Source: DASZGI01 sp035938995
GTDB taxonomy: Bacteria; Actinomycetota; Actinomycetes; Streptomycetales; Catenulisporaceae
Reading direction: 5' to 3'
Assembly (NCBI RefSeq): GCF_035938995.1
Contig: NZ_DASZGI010000075.1
Location: 1 to 18,707 of the forward strand
DNA: 18,707 nucleotides
This document shows positions 1-5,773 of this stretch, piece after piece; within the stretch, counting starts at the first letter, position 1, and each line of letters opens with the position of its first letter. Made by a program: the position numbers and the translations under genes. The notes below the pieces were generated by a model. That model saw only the letters and a list, made by a program, of their open reading frames with translations. It had not been told where the DNA came from and did not search any database.

Positions 1-102
1 CGTGAAACTTGCACCCGCGGCAGCGAGACGGCGGGGGTCACGGTCACGCCTCCGGCGCCGACCGCCGTGGTCATCCGCAATTTCGTCCCGGTCACCGGAT
101 GA
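1..102 (+). CDS. C-terminal end of an unrecognised protein (5' truncated)
   Basis: Frame 1 is open from the window edge and ends at a TGA at 100-102, giving 33 residues. The peptide has one Cys, is rich in Thr, Val and Pro, and ends in the residues PVTG. The Thr/Pro-rich character would suit the tail of an extracytoplasmic or membrane protein, but I recognise no domain. The evidence for coding is only the open frame and the high G/C at third codon positions. The upstream part is outside the window, so neither function nor family can be given. Confidence 0.35.
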   Translation, partial: RETCTRGSETAGVTVTPPAPTAVVIRNFVPVTG

Positions 103-503
103 CCCCGCCGGAACGGCCGCCGGGAGAACCGGTCGACGAGCGAGCCGCCCAGCTCTACCCCGACAGCATCGCCACGGCTACGCCGCAGGCATTCACCGTG
201 GCCTCCCCGTCCATCGTGCATTCATGTGAGCCTCCGGGCACGCCATGGGGAGCCCGGGACATCACATCATTGACGTCATATGCCTGTTGTCGCGCAGCGG
301 GAGCGTAGCACCGGTCCCGCCCGCGCAGGAGCGAGACACGCGAGCGCCCCGTCGTGTTCACGATCGGTATCTAAGATGAGCCGTATGTGAGGGCGCGTGG
401 ATACATTCGTGGCTGGCTCGACGGGCTTGACCTGGCCAACGGGCGTCGCGCGGAGACCTGCGCGCGATGGTGTTGCAGTGTGCTGGGCTGATACGGTCTG
501 CGC
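103..503. other. intergenic stretch without a convincing gene
   Basis: About 400 nt separate the partial first gene from the FkbM gene. The short open frames on both strands lack ribosome binding sites and resemble no family I know. The local composition is slightly less GC-rich than the genes (for example around 260-290 and 360-390). It contains an 8-bp palindrome TGACGTCA at 271-278 and a TAAGAT hexamer at 372-377 that could be a -10 element, without a good -35. A 34-codon frame beginning with GTG at 387 runs in the FkbM reading frame and stops at 489-491, 13 nt before the chosen FkbM start. Confidence 0.5.
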
Positions 504-1340
504 GTGGTCCAGGACGCTGCGGCGAGGCCCCAACTCCGTGCCGTCAACGGATGGGAGGCCGACTTCCTGTGGGACGAGGTGCCCAGCTATCTCGATCACG
601 GGATCCGGCTTGCGCCCGGCGCTACGGTGCTGGATGTCGGCGCGAACATCGGTGTCTTCTCCGCTTACGTGTGGCAGCGGTTGGGCGGCGATGTGCGCAT
701 CCTTGCTTTCGAGCCGGTGCCACCGATTCACGCGTTGCTCGCGCGTAATGCCGCGGAGGTGCTCGGCGACCGAGTGACTCCGCTGCCGTACGGGCTCTCG
801 GCCGCGGACGGCGAGATCGAGATCACGTACTTCCCGGGCGCCACGCTGCTTTCGTCGAGCCGGCGCGGCGCGGGGAATCTCGAACAGGAGCAGGAGCGGG
901 CGGCTGCAGCGCTGTTCGAAGGGATCAAGGAGGATGGCGCGCGGCGACACCCGGTGCTCAGGCGAATGCCGGGATTCGTGCTGCGGCCGCTCATCCGGGC
1001 GGGAATGCGGCGCCTGCGCAGCATGGAGACATACCGGGTCCAGGTGCGGTCGCTCTCGCGGGTGCTCCAGGACCTGTCCGTCGACCACGTCGACCTGCTG
1101 AAGATCGACGTGGAGGGCGCGGAGTTCGACGTGCTGGCCGGGATCGACGACGCCGACTGGCCGCGGATCAGGCAGGTCGTCATCGAGGTCGAGCGGTGGG
1201 GCGCGCACGAGCCGGCGATTCGCGACATCCTGGCGGGGCGCGGATTCGCAGTCCACGCCGAGCGGGCCTCGGTGGCCGGTGATATCGGGCTCGTATATGG
1301 CATGCGGGACAGCGGCTCGGGCGACCGCGCATCGGCCTGA
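504..1340 (+). CDS. FkbM family SAM-dependent methyltransferase
   Basis: A 278-residue protein of the FkbM family, which O-methylates sugars, polyketides and other small molecules using S-adenosylmethionine. The SAM-binding motif I is VLDVGANIG at residues 42-50. The acidic end of strand beta-2 is FEPVPP at 69-74. The family hallmark KIDVEGAE is at 200-207. The segment before motif I (NGWEADFLW, residues 15-23) matches the usual N-terminal region of NRPS/PKS-associated FkbM enzymes. Start: GTG at 504 is the first standard start after an in-frame TGA at 489-491, but there is no strong Shine-Dalgarno, and the residues that would precede it also look family-like, so the N-terminus may be eroded. 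The gene stands alone. No biosynthetic neighbours in the window hint at its substrate. Confidence 0.88.
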   Translation: MVQDAAARPQLRAVNGWEADFLWDEVPSYLDHGIRLAPGATVLDVGANIGVFSAYVWQRLGGDVRILAFEPVPPIHALLARNAAEVLGDRVTPLPYGLSAADGEIEITYFPGATLLSSSRRGAGNLEQEQERAAAALFEGIKEDGARRHPVLRRMPGFVLRPLIRAGMRRLRSMETYRVQVRSLSRVLQDLSVDHVDLLKIDVEGAEFDVLAGIDDADWPRIRQVVIEVERWGAHEPAIRDILAGRGFAVHAERASVAGDIGLVYGMRDSGSGDRASA

Positions 1341-1394
1341 CCAACCTGCGCCAGATCTGCTGAATTCGCCGCGGTCCTTGGCTCAGTCGCGACC

Positions 1395-1421
1395 GTTAGC
1401 AGCCTCTTAGGCGGGTCTTAG
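1395..1421 (+). promoter_or_regulatory. triple 11-nt-spaced direct repeat (candidate response-regulator operator)
   Basis: GTTAG at 1395, CTTAG at 1406 and CTTAG at 1417 begin exactly 11 nt apart, one helical turn. This is typical of OmpR/PhoB-family response regulators, which bind tandem direct repeats on one DNA face. The last repeat ends about 50 nt upstream of the NuoF-like start. A near-identical triple repeat in the same orientation relative to transcription lies upstream of the apbE operon (9897-9923). The second and third repeats share the core CTTAGGYGSGTCTTAGC in both places. The likely binder is the response regulator encoded at 3658-4344, which is an inference from proximity and family. 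Confidence 0.72.
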
Positions 1422-1471
1422 CACTTCCTGCGCTGTGCTGAAGACCCGAGCGGCCGGCAGGAGGAGCCCGA

Positions 1472-2788
1472 TTGGTGATCACACGCGACGTCGCGCCTGC
1501 GCGGACGACGGCGCCGCGGCTGCTCGCCGGGGCCCGGCCGGGCAGGCCGCTCGATCTGACCACGCATCAGCAGGTGCACGGCCCCGCGCCGCTCGGCGGC
1601 GGCGTCGCCGAGCGTCCGGAGCGGCTGATCGACGTGATCGAGCGCTCGGGCCTGACCGGCCGCGGCGGCTCGGGTTTCCCGACCGGGCGCAAGCTGCGGT
1701 CGGTTCTGGCCGGGAAGCGGTCCGCGGTGGTCGTGGCCAACGGTGCGGAGGGCGAGCCGGGCAGCGCCAAGGACCACCTCCTGCTGAGCGTGGCACCGCA
1801 CCTCGTGCTCGACGGGATCTCGCTGGCCGCGCAGGCGCTGGGCGCCCAGGACGCGTACCTGGTCGTGCACCGCGGGCAGCCGCGTCTCGTGGACCGGGTG
1901 GAGCAGGCCATCGCGGAGCGGGAGCAGGCCGGGCTCGATCCGGTCGCCATCCGCCTGGCCGAGATCCCCCGGCGCTACGTCTCCAGCGAACAGTCCGCGA
2001 TCGTGCAGTTCCTGGACCGCGGCGTCGGCAAGCCGACGTACGCCCCGCCGCGCCCGCACGAGCGCGGCGTCGGCGGGCGCCCGACGCTGGTCAACAATGT
2101 CGAGACGCTCGCGCATCTGGCGCTGATCGCCCGGCACGGCGACGCCTGGTTCCGCTCCGCGGGCTCCCCCGAGGCACCCGGCACCACCCTGGTGACCCTC
2201 AGCGGCGCGGTCGTGCGGCCGGGGGTGTACGAGATCGAGATGGGCACGCCGATCGGGGAGATCTTCCTGCGGGCGGGCGGAATGGCCGAGCGGCCGCAGG
2301 CGATCCTGGCCGGGGGCTACTTCGGCACCTGGATCCCGGCCGACGAGGCCTGGTACACCCCGCTGACCCGGGCGGACCTGCGCGCCGTGGGCGGGTCGCT
2401 GGGCGCGGGCATCCTGATCGCGCTGCCCGAGCGCTGCTGCGCGCTGGCCGAGACCGCGCGGGTGGTGCGCTACCTGGCCGAGGAGAGCGCCGGACAGTGC
2501 GGTCCGTGCGTGTTCGGGCTGCCCGCGCTGGCCGAGGAGTTCGCCGCTCTGGCCTTCAACGGGGGCCGCGGCCGCACGCTGGCCCGGATCGAACAGCTGA
2601 TCGGCCTGGTCGAGGGCCGGGGTGCGTGCAAGCACCCGGACGGTGCGACCGGGCTGGTGCGTAGCGCGTTGAAGACCTTCGCCGAGGACGCCTATTGGCA
2701 CAACGAGGACAGGCCCTGCGACGGCGTGCGGCACGCGCCGCTGCTGCCGCTGCCCGAAGACCACAAGCGCGACTGGGAGTTCAGGTGA
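1472..2788 (+). CDS. NuoF-like flavin/iron-sulfur oxidoreductase with SLBB domain
   Basis: 438 residues related to the 51-kDa (NuoF) subunit of complex I, which binds NAD(P)H and FMN and passes electrons to an Fe-S cluster. The FMN/NADH-site motifs are GRGGSGFPTGRK at 63-74 and ANGAEGEPGSAKD at 89-101. A SLBB domain begins near residue 245 (GAVVRPGVYEIEMG). The C-terminal Fe-S region has C343, C346 and C386, but the first ligand of the usual C-x2-C-x2-C motif is Ala340. AGGAGG at 1459-1464 supports TTG 1472 (7 nt away) or GTG 1475 (10 nt). The stop overlaps the ferredoxin start by 4 nt (GTGA), so the two are probably translationally coupled. No other Nuo subunits are present. It therefore probably serves as a stand-alone NAD(P)H dehydrogenase module feeding the ferredoxin. 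Confidence 0.88.
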   Translation: MVITRDVAPARTTAPRLLAGARPGRPLDLTTHQQVHGPAPLGGGVAERPERLIDVIERSGLTGRGGSGFPTGRKLRSVLAGKRSAVVVANGAEGEPGSAKDHLLLSVAPHLVLDGISLAAQALGAQDAYLVVHRGQPRLVDRVEQAIAEREQAGLDPVAIRLAEIPRRYVSSEQSAIVQFLDRGVGKPTYAPPRPHERGVGGRPTLVNNVETLAHLALIARHGDAWFRSAGSPEAPGTTLVTLSGAVVRPGVYEIEMGTPIGEIFLRAGGMAERPQAILAGGYFGTWIPADEAWYTPLTRADLRAVGGSLGAGILIALPERCCALAETARVVRYLAEESAGQCGPCVFGLPALAEEFAALAFNGGRGRTLARIEQLIGLVEGRGACKHPDGATGLVRSALKTFAEDAYWHNEDRPCDGVRHAPLLPLPEDHKRDWEFR

Positions 2789-3003
2789 GCCATTACCTGC
2801 GCGTCAATCCGATCACCTGCGAGGCCCACGGGATGTGCGCCGAGCTGCTGGGAGAACTGGTCGACCTGGACCCGTGGGGATACCCGATCCTGGCGCGGGG
2901 GCCCGTGCCCAGGGATCTGGTCGCGCATGCGCGCCGAGCCGTGGCCAGCTGCCCGACGCTCGCGCTGATCCTGGACCAACGCACTCGAGCGCGCACGACG
3001 TGA
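2785..3003 (+). CDS. small 3Fe-4S-type ferredoxin
   Basis: A 72-residue acidic ferredoxin of the single-cluster type common in actinomycetes. The ligand pattern is C12-x5-C18 and then C56-P57, the three-cysteine spacing of [3Fe-4S] ferredoxins; the residue where a fourth ligand would lie is His15. The central segment LVDLDPWGYP is the usual acidic hairpin between the Cys clusters. The GTG start at 2785 overlaps the stop of the NuoF-like gene by 4 nt. The gene ends 29 nt before the stop of a convergent gene. In context it is the probable electron acceptor of the NuoF-like protein. The final acceptor could be the ferric-reductase-like heme protein at 7645-8334, which has the same type of operator upstream; this last step is inference. 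Confidence 0.88.
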   Translation: MSHYLRVNPITCEAHGMCAELLGELVDLDPWGYPILARGPVPRDLVAHARRAVASCPTLALILDQRTRARTT

Positions 3004-3016
3004 TCGGCGCGGCGGC

Positions 3017-3046
3017 GCTGTTCGTCCGGCCGCTATTCGTCCGGCC
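3017..3046. repeat. two tandem 15-bp units between convergent genes
   Basis: The unit GCTGTTCGTCCGGCC at 3017-3031 is followed directly by GCTATTCGTCCGGCC at 3032-3046, which differs by one base. The second unit contains the TAG stop codon (complement, 3033-3035) of the minus-strand gene. It is probably a small slippage duplication that gave this gene its present C-terminus. No obvious terminator hairpin is formed. Confidence 0.7.
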
Positions 3047-3560
3047 CGGTCGATTCGCTCTCACCAGAGAAAGCGGTCGGCACGCCGCTATGGCAGACGG
3101 CACCCAGGTAGACATGGCTGAGGCCGGACTGGAAGATCACCCGCGCGATGGGTGCCGGGCCCCGGCGCACGGCCGCGACCTGATAGTTCTGCGCCGGACT
3201 CCATGACGTGAGGTACGCGCCGGACGCCGTGCACACGGCGATGACCGATCCGCCCGCCGACGTCAGCGTCCTCGGGGCGGATGTCGTCGGGGCGGCGCTG
3301 GCGGACGGTGAGACCGAGGGCGCGGCCGACGGGGATGCGGAGGCTGACGCGCTGGCGGAGCTTTCCTGCGGTGAGTCCTGCGTGGACGGCGACACCTGCG
3401 CCAGCGCGCTGTCGACTTGGTCGACGCTGAGCGTGCGCACCGGGGTGGTGCTGATGCCCTGGCCGATCCACGAGACGGCGACCAGTGTTCCGCTGGTGGC
3501 CACCGCCGCCCCCGCGAGCCACGCGGAGACACTCACGAGAATGCGTCCCTTCACGCCCAT
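3033..3560 (-). CDS. membrane-anchored or secreted protein of unknown function, Ser/Ala-rich linker and two-Cys C-terminal domain
   Basis: 175 residues. A basic N-terminus (MGVKGR) precedes a hydrophobic segment at about 7-31 that acts as membrane anchor or uncleaved signal. A linker of mostly Ser, Ala and Pro runs over about 57-96. A compact C-terminal domain at about 98-165 contains C110 and C156, which could form a disulfide outside the cell, and a central SWSPAQNY...RRGPAP segment. I recall similar small extracytoplasmic domains in actinomycete proteins encoded beside two-component systems, but no named function. ATG 3560 is chosen because GGAGGAG lies 5 nt upstream and the hydrophobic segment follows at once; the longer open frame upstream runs through the response-regulator gene. 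It is divergent from that gene and may act with the sensor kinase or be its target. Confidence 0.8.
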   Translation of the reverse strand: MGVKGRILVSVSAWLAGAAVATSGTLVAVSWIGQGISTTPVRTLSVDQVDSALAQVSPSTQDSPQESSASASASASPSAAPSVSPSASAAPTTSAPRTLTSAGGSVIAVCTASGAYLTSWSPAQNYQVAAVRRGPAPIARVIFQSGLSHVYLGAVCHSGVPTAFSGESESTGPDE

Positions 3561-3579
3561 GAAGCTCCTCCCCCGCCCG

Positions 3580-3606
3580 CTAAGGCCGGGCAAAGGCAAC
3601 ACCAAG
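3580..3606 (-). promoter_or_regulatory. degenerate copy of the 11-nt-spaced triple repeat in the divergent intergenic region
   Basis: Read on the minus strand, CTTGG, CTTTG and CTTAG start exactly 11 nt apart (plus-strand positions 3606-3602, 3595-3591 and 3584-3580). This matches 13 of 15 bases of the triple CTTAG pattern found upstream of the NuoF-like and apbE operons. It lies 19 nt upstream of the secreted-protein ATG (3560) and 51 nt upstream of the response-regulator ATG (3658). It could therefore repress the former or autoregulate the latter. It is weaker than the other two sites. Confidence 0.5.
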
Positions 3607-3657
3607 AATCCCGGCGGGTTCCGAGACTCCTGCGGCGTTAGGTTATCGTCTGGCCTC

Positions 3658-4344
3658 ATGGCCCAGCTGCTGCTCGTGGAGGACGACGCGGCGATCCGTC
3701 GGGCGCTGATCCGCTCGCTGACCGCGCTCGGCCACGCCGTCGCCAGCGCCGCGACCGCGATGGAGGCGGTCGGGCACGTCGTCGAGCACCGGCCGGACCT
3801 GGTCCTGCTGGACCTGGGGCTGCCGGATCTCGACGGCCGCGAGGCGCTGCGCATGATGCGGGCGGTCAGCACCGTTCCGGTGATCGTGGCCACCGCCCGG
3901 GACGACGAGGCCGAGATGATCCGGCTGCTCGACAACGGCGCCGACGACTACATCGTCAAGCCGTTCGGCGCGGGCCAGGTGGACGCGCGCATCCGCGCCG
4001 TGCTGCGCCGGGCGGTCGCCGCCACGCCCGCCGACGCGACGATCACCATCGGCGGGTTGATGCTGCGCCCGGACGCCTACGAGGCGCGGCTGGACGGCAC
4101 GATGCTGGACCTGAGCCCGAAGGAGTTCGACCTTCTGCACTACCTCGCCACCCGGCCGGGCCAGGTGGTCACCAAACGCGACCTGCTGACCAACGTCTGG
4201 CGGCAGCCTTACGGCGGCGCGGACAAGACGGTCGACGTGCACCTGGCGTGGCTGCGGCGCAAGCTCGGCGAGAGCGCGCAGGAGCCGCGCTACCTGCGCA
4301 CCGTGCGCGGCGTCGGCGTCAAACTCGTCGATCCGACGCAATGA
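3658..4344 (+). CDS. OmpR/PhoB-family DNA-binding response regulator
   Basis: 228 residues. The receiver domain (about 3-115) has the acidic pair E8/D9/D10, phospho-acceptor D52 (in LLDLGLPDLDG), T79 and the conserved K101 (IVKPF). The C-terminal winged-helix domain covers about 128-226, with the typical LSPKEFDLLHYLA and VDVHLAWLRRKLG segments. It is phosphorylated by the kinase encoded 55 nt downstream and then binds direct repeats. The triple CTTAG repeats at 1395-1421 and 9897-9923 and the degenerate one at 3580-3606 are the natural candidates. Start: ATG 3658 gives a normal receiver N-terminus. No Shine-Dalgarno precedes it (TCTGGCCTC), and a possible -10 TAGGTT at 3639-3644 would put the transcript start within a few bases of the ATG, so the mRNA may be leaderless. 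The open frame upstream of 3658 is a shadow of the divergent gene. Confidence 0.95.
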   Translation: MAQLLLVEDDAAIRRALIRSLTALGHAVASAATAMEAVGHVVEHRPDLVLLDLGLPDLDGREALRMMRAVSTVPVIVATARDDEAEMIRLLDNGADDYIVKPFGAGQVDARIRAVLRRAVAATPADATITIGGLMLRPDAYEARLDGTMLDLSPKEFDLLHYLATRPGQVVTKRDLLTNVWRQPYGGADKTVDVHLAWLRRKLGESAQEPRYLRTVRGVGVKLVDPTQ

Positions 4345-4399
4345 GCGGCCCGACACGGCGGGCGGACCCGGCGGCTGCGGCGGTCCGCGGGCGGTCTCG

Positions 4400-5773
4400 A
4401 TGAGGCTGCGCCTGGTGCTGCTCGTGCTGGCGACCACCTCGCTGGTGCTCACCGCGTTCCTGCTCCCCCTGGCGCTGCTGATCCGCACCTTCGCGGCCGA
4501 CCGTGCGGTGGCCGGCGCGGTGGCCCAGGCCCAGTCGCTGACCCCGGTCGTCGCGACGGTGTCCGGCAACACGCTCACGCTGGCCGTCGACCAGCTCAAC
4601 GCGGCCTCCCCGGACCAGCCGGTCACCGTGTTCCTTCCGGACGGCGCCACGGTCGGGGCGCGGGCACAGGCCTCTGCCGGGGTGCGCCTGGCGCGCAGCG
4701 GGCGCAGCATCACCGCCCAGGTTCCCGGGGGACTCGAAGTGCTCGTCTCCGTCCAGGGACTGCCCGGCGACGCGACCGCCTCGGGCAGCGGGCTCGGCGG
4801 CACGGCGGTCATCCGGGTGTTCGTGCCCGACTCGGTGCTGCGGCACGGGGTGGTGCGCGCCTGGCTGTTGCTCGCCGCCGTCGGCCTGGGCCTGCTCGCG
4901 CTGAGCGCGCTGGTCGCCGACCGGCTCGCGCGCTCGCTGGTGCGGCCGCTGGCGGACCTGGCCGGCGCCTCGGACCGGCTGGCCGAAGGGGATCTGACGG
5001 CGCGTGCCGAACCCGCCGGGCCCCGGGAGGTGCAGCGGGTCGGGACCGCGCTCAACGGACTGGCGGTGCGCATGGGCGAACTGCTCGCCCGGGAGCGCGA
5101 GTACAGCGCCGACCTCTCGCACCGGCTGCGCACCCCGCTGACCGCGCTGCGCATCGACGCCGAAGGCATTGCCGATCCGGAGAGCCGGGACCGCATCGGC
5201 GAGGGCGTCGACGCCGTCGAGGGCGCGGTCAACGAGATCATCCGCGAGCTGCGCCGACCCGCACGCGAGGGCGTGTGGGTGACCTGCGACGCGGCGGCCG
5301 TGGTCGATGAGCGCGCCAGCTTCTGGTCGGCGCTGGCCGAGGAGCAGCAGCGGCCGATGACGGTGCGCACCGCGCCCGGTCCGCTGCCGGTGCGGGTCGG
5401 CTCCGAGGATCTGGCCGCGGCGGTGGACGTGTTGCTCGACAACGTGTTCGCGCACACTCCAGACGGCACCGCGTTCGCCCTCGAACTGGTCGCCCGCCCC
5501 GCCGGGGGCGCCCGGCTCTCGGTCGACGACGCCGGACCCGGGCTGTCCGGGCGCACCGCGGTGCACCGCGGCGTCAGCGGCGAGGGCTCCACCGGTCTGG
5601 GGCTGGACATCGCCCGCCGCACCGCCGCCTGCTCCGGAGGCGCGCTGACCGTGGGAAGCGGCACACTGGGCGGAGCGCGCGTCACCCTCGAACTCGGCCC
5701 GCCGCTGGAACCGAAGTACCGGCGCGGCCGCCGTCGCCACCGCGCCGCTTCCCGGTCAACCCGCGGCTCGTAG
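4400..5773 (+). CDS. sensor histidine kinase with HAMP domain
   Basis: 457 residues, partner of the response regulator upstream (55-nt gap). The first membrane helix is at about 4-30. An extracytoplasmic sensor segment of about 115 residues follows, then a second helix at about 152-174 and a HAMP linker to about 225. The dimerisation/phospho-acceptor box is ADLSHRLRTPLTAL with His241. The ATPase domain shows N348 in the N-box (LLDNVFAHTPDG), a DDAGPGLSG G1 box and a STGLGLDIARR G2 box. It autophosphorylates on His and senses something at the cell surface; the sensor segment has no Cys or recognised domain, so the stimulus is unknown. Its last 18 nt overlap the 3' end of the convergent glycosyltransferase gene. 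Confidence 0.94.
   Translation: MRLRLVLLVLATTSLVLTAFLLPLALLIRTFAADRAVAGAVAQAQSLTPVVATVSGNTLTLAVDQLNAASPDQPVTVFLPDGATVGARAQASAGVRLARSGRSITAQVPGGLEVLVSVQGLPGDATASGSGLGGTAVIRVFVPDSVLRHGVVRAWLLLAAVGLGLLALSALVADRLARSLVRPLADLAGASDRLAEGDLTARAEPAGPREVQRVGTALNGLAVRMGELLAREREYSADLSHRLRTPLTALRIDAEGIADPESRDRIGEGVDAVEGAVNEIIRELRRPAREGVWVTCDAAAVVDERASFWSALAEEQQRPMTVRTAPGPLPVRVGSEDLAAAVDVLLDNVFAHTPDGTAFALELVARPAGGARLSVDDAGPGLSGRTAVHRGVSGEGSTGLGLDIARRTAACSGGALTVGSGTLGGARVTLELGPPLEPKYRRGRRRHRAASRSTRGS

Noticed and set aside
271..278. TGACGTCA palindrome
   Set aside because: An isolated 8-bp palindrome with no paired site or clear promoter; expected by chance at this scale.
371..375. Single CTAAG near the FkbM gene (and a single CTTAG near 11613)
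   Set aside because: No second copy at 11-nt spacing on either side, so these are not counted with the phased operator.
276..1256. 326-codon minus-strand open frame opposite the FkbM gene
   Set aside because: It is antisense to a clear methyltransferase, has Arg/Pro/His-rich composition without domains, and arises from the high-GC codon bias.
1418..2764. 448-codon minus-strand open frame opposite the NuoF-like gene
   Set aside because: The plus strand carries unmistakable FMN/NADH motifs; the antisense product is low-complexity and lacks a start context.
3643..5740. Long minus-strand frames (680 and 473 codons) opposite the response regulator and kinase
   Set aside because: They are Ser/Arg/Thr- or Gly/Arg-rich shadows of the two-component genes.
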